Shown here piece by piece: positions 25,561 through 32,872 of a stretch of 64,000 nucleotides of DNA. The notes under the pieces are model-generated. The model had not been told where the DNA came from, did no database searches, and saw nothing but the letters and a program-made list of their open reading frames with translations. The first letter of the stretch is position 1. Each line of letters opens with the position of its first letter. The position numbers and the translations under genes are program-made. Source of the stretch: Clostridia bacterium. GTDB lineage: Bacteria > Bacillota > Clostridia > Oscillospirales > Acutalibacteraceae. The stretch is from positions 56,360 through 120,359 of the forward strand of contig JAFQHU010000009.1 of assembly GCA_017397845.1 (NCBI GenBank). The letters run 5' to 3'.

Positions 25561-28383
25561 ATGAAAAAAGTATTGACAGCCATAGTAACTTTCATTTTCA
25601 GTGTGTGCCTTATAACTGCCACTGTTGCCACAGCATCAGCCGCATCAGTTAAAAAGGTAACAAACTTCAAAGCTTCTGCTACTCCCATAGCAGTAACTCT
25701 GACCTGGAACAAAGCTTCAGGGGCAAAGGGCTACGAAATTCAGCAGAAGTCAGGTAAAAAATGGAAGGCTGTGGCAACCATCAAAAAGCAAAAAACCACA
25801 ACCTACACAGTTAAAAAGCTCAAAAACGGCACTACATATCAGTTCCGTATCCGTGCCGTAAACGGCAAGAAAAAGAGTGCCTATGTTACCGTTAAGGTAA
25901 AGACCGGCGTTCAGAAGATTGCAAACGTAAAGGCAACCTCAACAGGTCTCAAGTCCGTAAAGCTCACATGGGACAAGGCCAACGTAACAGGTTATGAAAT
26001 CCAGCGCAAAGACGGTAAAAAATGGAAGACAGTCAAAAAGATCAAAAAAGCAAAGACTGTTTCTCTCACTGTCAGCAAGCTTCCTGCTGCTGCAAAGAGT
26101 ACCTTCCGTATCAGAGGTTATGTTAACGGCAGCGCAAAGACCTATTACGGCTCTTACACCACCGTAAGCGCCACCACAGCCGTTACACCCATGAAAAACG
26201 TTTCTGTAAAGAGTGTAACAGATACCTCCGCTACCATCGGTTGGGCAAAGCTCAGCGGTGTATCCGGCTATCAGGTACAGCAGCTCAAATCAGGCAAATG
26301 GGTTGACCTTAACAAAGCAGTTAAAAGCAGTGTAACACAGTACACCGTAAAAAATCTTCCCGCCTTTACAAATCAGCAGTTCCGTGTAAGAGCATATCAG
26401 AAGGACGGCAAAAAGACCTATTACAATAATTGGGTAACAGTCAATGCAAAGACAAAGCTCGGTAATGTAACAGGCGTAACATATTCCGGTCATTCAGCTA
26501 ATAATCCCAAATATGTTAAAATTTCATGGAAGGCTGCAGGCGGTGCCGCAGGCTACCGTGTAATGAACGGCAAGACAAAGCTCGCTGACGTTAAGACAAC
26601 CTATGCAGAGCTTAAAGCTCTTAATCCCGCAACAGCCTATAAAATCACTGTTGTTCCCTATAATGGCAGTACTGTAGGCAACACTTCATCTGCTGTCAGT
26701 TTTACTACCTACTGTGCACAGGTAACAGGAGTAAAGGCAACAGGCGTAACAGATTCCACTGTTTCACTTTCATGGAATAAGATATTTGGTGCCTCATCAT
26801 ATCGGATACAGTATAGTAAGGATGGCGGTAAAAGTTGGCTTACTGTAACAACATCAACAAATAACGCTACATTGATAAACCTTTCTTCAAATACTGAGTA
26901 TCAAATAAAGGTTTGTGCTGTAAATAAAAACGGTAGTGCAACGCAGTTTGGTAAAGCCTCTACCATAATAAAAGAAACAACTTCTGGTTGTTCAACTATT
27001 GTTGATGTAAACAGTGTTTCTCTTATTTGGAAAGAAGTGCCAAACGCCAAAGATTATATTGTTGAATACTATCTGGTCGGTAGCGATGATTGGATGGAAT
27101 TGGCGGTTGTATCGGAGACAAAATATGTTTGCGAAAATGATGAAGGCTTAGGCCTTTATAGGATTAAAGCACGTAATGATTCTAATAAAGTTGTATATAC
27201 TTCTGATGGCATTACAATTGCAAAAAATGGTTATACATTGATAAAGGATGATTACAAGGTAAGTTTTTCTTGGCCTAAGACAGCAAACGCTACGGGTTAT
27301 AAGATTATCAAATCCTCTCAGAATAATCTTCAATACGTTGAAATCTTAGATGCTGATGTAAACACATATTCAACTGTACTTGCACCGGAGCTTATACATG
27401 AGTTTTCTATTTATGCTTATGTAGATGGTAAATCTATTAAGTTGGAGCAGTTTGGAGTGCAGGCTGCGAAGATTAACCTTAATGATAAAACAGACAGTGG
27501 TATTACTTCAAAACTTGTTTATCTTGCAGAAGCGATTAACAGATCAAAATATGATTATTCACAAAAAACAACAGTAAATACTCAGTCTACGTCATCAAAC
27601 AGAATGACACATATGGAGTTTGCCATTCTTAATGCTGGTGATACATGGGATATACCATTGAAGCTTGCTTTAAATAGTGCTTTTAAAGGTTTAACATCAG
27701 GTGTTGATTATGTAATTGACAACGGTTCTGTTAAGTGTTATAACGAAAAAGCTGTTAATGCACTTCTTAGTTTCATAGATGATGGTTCATCAAATACAAA
27801 TAATCTTACTGAAACTATCATATCAGAGGGCATTTATAATGAAACATTCAACGGCTCAGGCACTATTACTATTGAAAACAATGGTAAAAAAGAGACAAAA
27901 ACCAGTTTCCTTTATAATTCAATTCAACCAAAAGGGTTGGGTAAATATGCTTATATCTATAATTCAGAAAATGCATCAGCCTGGAAAAATGGTTTTGAAT
28001 CAGTAACTATGAAAAAGATTTCTGAAGGATACGAAATTATTGCAGTTCTTAAAAAAGAAAGAGCAGATTCATCAACTAATAAAAAAGCAGAGTATCATGC
28101 TGGATTAGTTGATGCAATAGGTAACGATGATATTAATTTCGGTGAAGATACAGGAACAGCGAAAACAATAACAGATACAGGTAAAACAACCATAACAGCA
28201 AAAATAGATAATAATTGCAGGCTTTTGAATTATAATGTAAAAACTTCATATGTGATGGATATGGATACAATTATTAAAATACCTTTGTCAGAAGAAAAAG
28301 GAGGAGCCAGTTTAGATTTTAAAATGGCTACTTCTGTGATGGGTAGTGAGTCTACTGCTATTAAATTCACACGTAATAAATAA
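25561..28383 (+). CDS. Secreted multi-FN3 surface protein with a divergent C-terminal domain
   Basis: A 940-residue protein with a signal peptide (hydrophobic core to about residue 30, cleavage near ATASA) and at least five FN3-like domains. Typical repeats are VTLTWNKASGAKGYEIQ, VKLTWDKANVTGYEIQ, TIGWAKLSGVSGYQVQ and VKISWKAAGGAAGYRVM. The last third (from about residue 640) contains a new domain with LVYLAEAINRSK at its start, related to those of the neighbours. Codon choice and composition change near 26.75 kb: the first 1.2 kb match the surrounding genes, the rest is clearly AT-richer (for example AAA, GAT and TTT heavy). A GGAGG at 25549-25553 supports the start. Confidence 0.75.
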   Translation: MKKVLTAIVTFIFSVCLITATVATASAASVKKVTNFKASATPIAVTLTWNKASGAKGYEIQQKSGKKWKAVATIKKQKTTTYTVKKLKNGTTYQFRIRAVNGKKKSAYVTVKVKTGVQKIANVKATSTGLKSVKLTWDKANVTGYEIQRKDGKKWKTVKKIKKAKTVSLTVSKLPAAAKSTFRIRGYVNGSAKTYYGSYTTVSATTAVTPMKNVSVKSVTDTSATIGWAKLSGVSGYQVQQLKSGKWVDLNKAVKSSVTQYTVKNLPAFTNQQFRVRAYQKDGKKTYYNNWVTVNAKTKLGNVTGVTYSGHSANNPKYVKISWKAAGGAAGYRVMNGKTKLADVKTTYAELKALNPATAYKITVVPYNGSTVGNTSSAVSFTTYCAQVTGVKATGVTDSTVSLSWNKIFGASSYRIQYSKDGGKSWLTVTTSTNNATLINLSSNTEYQIKVCAVNKNGSATQFGKASTIIKETTSGCSTIVDVNSVSLIWKEVPNAKDYIVEYYLVGSDDWMELAVVSETKYVCENDEGLGLYRIKARNDSNKVVYTSDGITIAKNGYTLIKDDYKVSFSWPKTANATGYKIIKSSQNNLQYVEILDADVNTYSTVLAPELIHEFSIYAYVDGKSIKLEQFGVQAAKINLNDKTDSGITSKLVYLAEAINRSKYDYSQKTTVNTQSTSSNRMTHMEFAILNAGDTWDIPLKLALNSAFKGLTSGVDYVIDNGSVKCYNEKAVNALLSFIDDGSSNTNNLTETIISEGIYNETFNGSGTITIENNGKKETKTSFLYNSIQPKGLGKYAYIYNSENASAWKNGFESVTMKKISEGYEIIAVLKKERADSSTNKKAEYHAGLVDAIGNDDINFGEDTGTAKTITDTGKTTITAKIDNNCRLLNYNVKTSYVMDMDTIIKIPLSEEKGGASLDFKMATSVMGSESTAIKFTRNK

Positions 28384-28439
28384 ACAATCAACCTCAAGGG
28401 GTACCTCGTTTATCCCTTGAATTGTCAGGATGAACAGTT

Positions 28440-29414
28440 ATGAATCAGAAGAAAATCATTCAGATTGCCGTAATTACGGTGGTCGGTGTGTGGATATTCT
28501 GCCTGAGTACCGTACTTTCCGTTTCGATGGGCAGAAGGATGCTCGCCGCACAAACCACGGCGCCTGCGGTGACTGTGCCCACGGTACCCTCCACCACAGC
28601 CCCCACAACCACTGAGCCACCCTCTACTACGAGATTGCCCGTCGGCGGTAATATCGTTATGGCGGATGTGTCCGTGGAGGACCCGGATTGGTATGTGGAG
28701 GAGCAGGAATCCATAAAGGTTTCGCAGGTAATTGAGGCGGTTAACAAAACCAATACCACAGAAAAAACCACAAAGCCGAAATCAAATGTTCCGAACGGAA
28801 AAAAAGAAATAATCAAAACTTATGTTGACGGTGTAAATAAGCTCAAAGCATCCACAGACTTCTCTCTTTATAAAGACGATAAGCTTAATCTTACCATCGA
28901 TAAAATGCCCGCAGAGAGCATCGCCAAATCCATGGCTGAAAGCCTTATGCAGCAGGTGCAGAAAAAGCCCATAACCTATAATTTTGTGGGCGGTGTGGAC
29001 TCCGGCACGGGCAAAAATCCCAATGAGGCTATCGCTCCGCTCGGCGTGAGTGCCGCTGTGGAGGAAAGTGCCGTAACCTCGGCTGTGGCTGCGGCTACGG
29101 AGGACGGAGGTTATAAGATAACATTGCTTATGATTCCGGAGCTGCAAACCTATACCACCCCCGCCAAAAACCATTCTACTATGGTTGAGGTCGTGGATAT
29201 TACTCCCTATATTCCGAAAGGTCTCACCGTTAAAACTCTCGATATGAGCTACACGGGCACAAAAATCGAGGCTACCTTTGACAAGGACGGAAAAATAACC
29301 TCTATGGTCCATTACCTTAAAGTCGAAAAGGCTGAGGCGACCGTTAATTTCATTATTGATGTCGAGGTTATAGTTCACGGTGATTTCGTAAGTAATTACA
29401 CTTTCAGTTATTAA
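28440..29414 (+). CDS. Membrane-anchored surface protein with Thr/Pro linker and the shared C-terminal domain
   Basis: A 324-residue protein with an N-terminal membrane helix (about 6-28, IIQIAVITVVGVWIFCLSTVL), a Thr/Pro-rich extracellular linker (about 38-65) and a globular domain from about residue 120. This begins with YVDGVNKLKAS and ends with a SYTGTKIEATFDKDGKI strand pair, matching the C-terminal domains of the neighbours. The ribosome binding site is weak (AGGATG), so coupling to the previous gene is possible; 56 bp separate them. Confidence 0.7.
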   Translation: MNQKKIIQIAVITVVGVWIFCLSTVLSVSMGRRMLAAQTTAPAVTVPTVPSTTAPTTTEPPSTTRLPVGGNIVMADVSVEDPDWYVEEQESIKVSQVIEAVNKTNTTEKTTKPKSNVPNGKKEIIKTYVDGVNKLKASTDFSLYKDDKLNLTIDKMPAESIAKSMAESLMQQVQKKPITYNFVGGVDSGTGKNPNEAIAPLGVSAAVEESAVTSAVAAATEDGGYKITLLMIPELQTYTTPAKNHSTMVEVVDITPYIPKGLTVKTLDMSYTGTKIEATFDKDGKITSMVHYLKVEKAEATVNFIIDVEVIVHGDFVSNYTFSY

Positions 29415-29428
29415 AATGTATAAATCGG

Positions 29429-29457
29429 TTGACTTTGCCGATAAATAGTGTTATACT
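29429..29457 (+). promoter_or_regulatory. Strong sigma-A promoter of the 64-aa membrane peptide
   Basis: TTGACT (29429-29434) and TATACT (29452-29457) with a 17-bp spacer, just after the preceding gene. Confidence 0.85.
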
Positions 29458-29488
29458 TTAAAGGTAAAAATTACTTGGAGGAATTAAG

Positions 29489-29683
29489 ATGGAAACTTTC
29501 AAAAAAGTACTTAAAATTGTTGCTGTTGTAGTGGCAATCGCTGCTGCTGTTGCCGGCATTTATGTGGCAGTAACCAAAATTATCGAAAAGAAAAAGCTTA
29601 AAAATGCTGATGACAGAGTAAACTATGTTTCCTGCGCAAGTTTAGAGGGAGATTACGATTTTATCTCCGAAACAGTAGCATAA
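29489..29683 (+). CDS. 64-residue single-pass membrane peptide
   Basis: A small protein with one helix (about 9-30, VVAVVVAIAAAVAGIYVAVTKI by pieces) flanked by Lys, then a KKK motif and an acidic tail ending YDFISETVA. It has its own promoter, GGAGG site and a strong terminator, so it is a monocistronic unit in the middle of the surface-protein cluster. I do not recognise the family. It may be a membrane-embedded accessory of the envelope or a regulatory peptide. Confidence 0.7.
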   Translation: METFKKVLKIVAVVVAIAAAVAGIYVAVTKIIEKKKLKNADDRVNYVSCASLEGDYDFISETVA

Positions 29684-29698
29684 ATTTAACAAACATGA

Positions 29699-29730
29699 GC
29701 GGAGAAGAATTATCTTCTCCGCTTTTTTTT
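29699..29730 (+). terminator. Terminator of the 64-aa peptide gene
   Basis: GCGGAGAAGA (29699-29708) pairs perfectly with TCTTCTCCGC (29713-29722), then eight Ts. Confidence 0.92.
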
Positions 29731-29749
29731 AATTTAGTTTATCTTCTGC

Positions 29750-29778
29750 TTGAAAAAAACTGCATACATTGTTATAAT
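29750..29778 (+). promoter_or_regulatory. Sigma-A promoter of the 29814 gene
   Basis: TTGAAA (29750-29755) and TATAAT (29773-29778), 17 bp apart. Confidence 0.8.
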
Positions 29779-29813
29779 GTTATATGGTAATTTGTACACA
29801 GGAGGAATATACT

Positions 29814-30785
29814 ATGAATAATTTTAATGAATATCCCGAAACAGAAAACAGCGAACAGCAGGAAAATAAGTATACTTCGTCAGATAAAAAAGGTATTTTG
29901 CTGGTTGTTGTATTGGCGATAGTGGTTGTTGTTTTTATTTTTAAGCTCCTCGGTAGTTCCGACCGACATACCGATGTAAATGCTGATCTGAGCACAACGG
30001 CACCGACTACTGTCACCACCGCAGTGCCTACCACTCCGGTACCCACTCAGCCTACTGTACCGACCACATCGGCCGTTCAGTCTACGGTACCCGTGCAGAC
30101 CACTTCAGCCGTGAATACCACAGCCCCCACTACCACCATAAAATATGAGCTCACCAAAGCTGACATTTTAGCCAAGGTAAACGAGGGGATTAATTCTCTC
30201 AAGGCTGACACGGCATCCTTTACGGCACATAAAAAGCAGGTTATCAGCATCGATCTTCTCGACTGCTCTGTGCCCGCTCTTACAGGAGCCATAAATATGG
30301 TTATTGACTTTTTCGAAGGGGAAAAAACCGCTGACTACGACATCACAAACGGCAAAGGTGCCGATGCAGACGGTGAGGAAATCGTCGTAAATCACGAAAT
30401 CCCACCCACAGATAAGCCTTTTTCCCTGACAGAACAGGGTGTGGCAGAGGCAAAGGCAGAGCAGACCGGCGAGGGTACTCTTTACACAATAAAGGTGGTT
30501 CCCGAAACCAGCACTCTCGAAAATCCCCGTCCTCCCCATCATAATGCCGCCTGCGACACTCTTGATTTTTCGACCTTTGACCTTCCCGTGGGAGAGCTTA
30601 CGAAGGTTGACTTTGAATATCCCGGTGCCACGGTCAGTGTTTTGGTTGACTCTTCGGGTAAAATAATCCGTTACCGTGAAAGATTGGAGATGAAGGGAGC
30701 GGGTGAAGGCGGTGCTTTCGGTATTACCGGCAGCGGTGTTATGGAAGGCTATGTGGATGAAGTATGGGACATTCAGTGGAAATAA
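29814..30785 (+). CDS. Second membrane-anchored Thr/Pro-linker protein with the shared C-terminal domain
   Basis: A 323-residue protein. A cytoplasmic acidic start (NEYPETENSEQQ) and one membrane helix (about 26-41, ILLVVVLAIVVVVFIFK) are followed by a long Thr/Pro/Val linker (about 57-105) and the same type of globular domain (KVNEGINSLKADTASF ... VDSSGKIIRYRERLEM). It is a paralogue of the 28440 gene in architecture. The start is ATG at 29814, with AGGAGGA at 29800-29806; an upstream in-frame ATG at 29784 precedes that site. Confidence 0.72.
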   Translation: MNNFNEYPETENSEQQENKYTSSDKKGILLVVVLAIVVVVFIFKLLGSSDRHTDVNADLSTTAPTTVTTAVPTTPVPTQPTVPTTSAVQSTVPVQTTSAVNTTAPTTTIKYELTKADILAKVNEGINSLKADTASFTAHKKQVISIDLLDCSVPALTGAINMVIDFFEGEKTADYDITNGKGADADGEEIVVNHEIPPTDKPFSLTEQGVAEAKAEQTGEGTLYTIKVVPETSTLENPRPPHHNAACDTLDFSTFDLPVGELTKVDFEYPGATVSVLVDSSGKIIRYRERLEMKGAGEGGAFGITGSGVMEGYVDEVWDIQWK

Positions 30786-30806
30786 AAAAGAAAAGAGAGA
30801 AAAAAT

Positions 30807-32480
30807 ATGGCAGGATTTTCTGATATAGGTGTGTTTTTAGGCTATCTCGAATGGCTAAAGGTAGATTTTTACACCTCCCGCCCCCGAAAAATGCAGGAAA
30901 GCGTACTGAAAAGTATAGTAAGAAGAAACAAAAACACAGAGTTCGGTAAAAAAATCGGCCTCGGAACGGTTAAATCTGTGGAAGAGTTTCAGAAGAATAT
31001 GCCCTTTACTACTTATGAGGATTATGACGAATATGTGGAAAGAATGCAGAAAGGCGAAAAAAATCTCATCATAAAGCATCGCCCTGTCCGCTATTGTTCC
31101 TCCTCAGGCTCCGTAGGCAAACCGAAAATTATGCCCAAATGCGGAGAAGATTTATGGATAATGCAGTGTATGGGCTTTTCGGGTACCACAGGCTGTGCGG
31201 CAAAGTGGTTCCGTAAAAGAAAGATAAAATTTCCAAAGCAGGTGGGCACCGTAGCCGTGATTCTTACGGGACACAGACTCGGTGACGGAAAAATGTGTAA
31301 CGGTGCAGGTCAGGTGCCTTTGACATATCTTAAACCGATTTCACGGTTTTTCCTTACCACTCCCACTGATTTTATGTACCCTGTGGACGAGGCGGCGGTG
31401 AATACTGCTTATTTCCATTTGCGGTTTGCTTTGCAGAGAAGGGATCTTTCTTATCTCGGTGCTATGGTTATAACACTTTTAACCACTATGTTCGATTATT
31501 TAGAGCAGAATTGGGAAATGATTTGTAACGACATAGAAAAGGGTACAATTGACCCGTCGGTAAAATGTCCCGATGACCTTCGCAGAAAATGGGAAAAGAA
31601 ATTAAAGCCCATGCCTGAGAGAGCGGCAGAAATCCGCCGTGAATGCGAAAAGGGCTTTGACACGCCCATCGCACCCCGTATATGGCCGAAGCTTATTTGG
31701 TCTTACGGTATGGTAGGCTCTAACCTTAAATTTTATGTGCAGAAATTAAGAAAGCATATCGGTGATATTCCCATACATAACATGGGTTATGCGGCGGCAG
31801 AGGGTTATATGGCTATCCCTGTGGAGCTGAACGCTATGGACTATGTGCTTCTTCCTCAGTCGGTTTTCTTCGAGTTTATTCCCGTGGATAATCCCGACCG
31901 TGAAAGACCGCTCACTATCGACGAAATCGAAGAAGGCAAGGACTACGAATTGGTAGTTACCAACCGTTCGGGCCTTTGCCGTTACAGAATTGAAGATGTT
32001 GTACGTGTTACGGGTAAATACAAAAACACTCCCAAGGTTGAATTTCTCTACAGAAATAACCTCGCCATGAACATCGCCAACGAAAAAACCACCACTCAGA
32101 TGGTTGACTGGGCGGCGGCGGAAACACAGAAGGCACTCGGCATATCTTTTAAGGGTTACAGCTTCTGTGATGACCACGACAGCGACCCTGTCCGTTATAT
32201 GATGCTGGCAGAGCCTGAGGGCGATGCGGACAAGAGTATGCTCGAGGAAATCGCTGTAAAGCTCGACTGGTATCTTTGCGAAAGCAACGAAAAATATTTC
32301 AAATACCGCCGCTGGGGTATGCTCGGTGAGCCGAAGGTACTTTTCCTAAAAAAGAATACCTATGCCGATTACAGGGAAATGCTGAAAAATCAGGGCAAGG
32401 TCTTAAATCAGATTAAGCCCGTCACGGTGATTAATAACGAGGAAAGAAAAGAATTCTTCTTCTCGCATATTGATGAGTAA
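30807..32480 (+). CDS. GH3-superfamily acyl-adenylating enzyme
   Basis: A 557-residue protein of the GH3 family (best known as plant auxin-amido synthetases; bacterial members exist but roles are unclear). Motifs: an N-terminal KSIVRRNKNTEFGKKIG..FQKNMPFTTYEDYD block, the ATP-binding SSSGSVGKPKIMP loop, MGYAAAEGYMAIPVE and LVVTNRSGLCRYRIEDVVRV. It begins 21 bp after the surface protein, so they may be one operon. By family, it activates a carboxylate with ATP and may join it to an amine; the substrate is unknown. It could act on a peptide or sugar of the envelope. Confidence 0.85.
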   Translation: MAGFSDIGVFLGYLEWLKVDFYTSRPRKMQESVLKSIVRRNKNTEFGKKIGLGTVKSVEEFQKNMPFTTYEDYDEYVERMQKGEKNLIIKHRPVRYCSSSGSVGKPKIMPKCGEDLWIMQCMGFSGTTGCAAKWFRKRKIKFPKQVGTVAVILTGHRLGDGKMCNGAGQVPLTYLKPISRFFLTTPTDFMYPVDEAAVNTAYFHLRFALQRRDLSYLGAMVITLLTTMFDYLEQNWEMICNDIEKGTIDPSVKCPDDLRRKWEKKLKPMPERAAEIRRECEKGFDTPIAPRIWPKLIWSYGMVGSNLKFYVQKLRKHIGDIPIHNMGYAAAEGYMAIPVELNAMDYVLLPQSVFFEFIPVDNPDRERPLTIDEIEEGKDYELVVTNRSGLCRYRIEDVVRVTGKYKNTPKVEFLYRNNLAMNIANEKTTTQMVDWAAAETQKALGISFKGYSFCDDHDSDPVRYMMLAEPEGDADKSMLEEIAVKLDWYLCESNEKYFKYRRWGMLGEPKVLFLKKNTYADYREMLKNQGKVLNQIKPVTVINNEERKEFFFSHIDE

Positions 32481-32483
32481 AAA

Positions 32484-32516
32484 AAAACAGACACTTCATA
32501 ATGAGGTGTCTGTTTT
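32484..32516. terminator. Bidirectional terminator between the GH3 gene and the XRE gene
   Basis: AAACAGACAC and GTGTCTGTTT arms (about 32486-32515) with a TTCATAATGAG loop, A-run on one side and T-run on the other. It serves the two convergent genes. Confidence 0.7.
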
Positions 32517-32742
32517 ACTGTCTGAAATCAAATAATTCTTTTGGGGTAATTCCGAGAGCCTGACATATATCAAAAACCACATCAAGCGAAACTGCACATT
32601 CACTTGTTTCGATTCGGCTCATATGTGTACGGCTGATATTGATTTTTTCCGCTAACTGACTTTGTGACATACCGCAGGATTTACGGTAAAAGGCTATATT
32701 GAGGCCCAACTGCTTATAGTTCCGTTTGTGATCGTTTTTCAT
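32515..32742 (-). CDS. XRE-family (Cro/CI-type) transcriptional regulator
   Basis: A 75-residue single helix-turn-helix protein: LGLNIAFYRKSCGMSQSQLA, INISRTHMSRIETSE and ALGITPKELFDFR are typical of HTH_3. It is divergent from the BspA-like gene at 32873 and its product is a good candidate to bind the paired palindromes in the 130-bp shared region. Confidence 0.92.
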   Translation of the reverse strand: MKNDHKRNYKQLGLNIAFYRKSCGMSQSQLAEKINISRTHMSRIETSECAVSLDVVFDICQALGITPKELFDFRQ

Positions 32743-32788
32743 TTCATCACCCTATAATAGTATACCTTTGAAAAAACAAATCTGCGAC

Positions 32789-32822
32789 AACTTTAAAAGT
32801 TATTTTTGTAACTTGACAAGTT
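32789..32822. promoter_or_regulatory. Tandem operator palindromes AACTT-N3-AAGTT
   Basis: AACTTTAAAAGTT (32789-32801) and AACTTGACAAGTT (32810-32822) are 13-bp palindromes with identical 5-bp arms. Their centres are 21 bp apart, two helical turns. The second overlaps the -35 of the rightward promoter. The XRE gene lies beside it. Binding is inferred from the symmetry and position. Confidence 0.7.
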
Positions 32823-32841
32823 ATATTTGTTTTGTTATACT
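32813..32841 (+). promoter_or_regulatory. Sigma-A promoter of the BspA-like gene at 32873
   Basis: TTGACA (32813-32818, consensus) and TATACT (32836-32841) with a 17-bp spacer. The -35 lies inside the second operator palindrome. Confidence 0.85.
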
Positions 32842-32872
32842 TAAAACTACCGAATATAAAGGAGGATATTAT

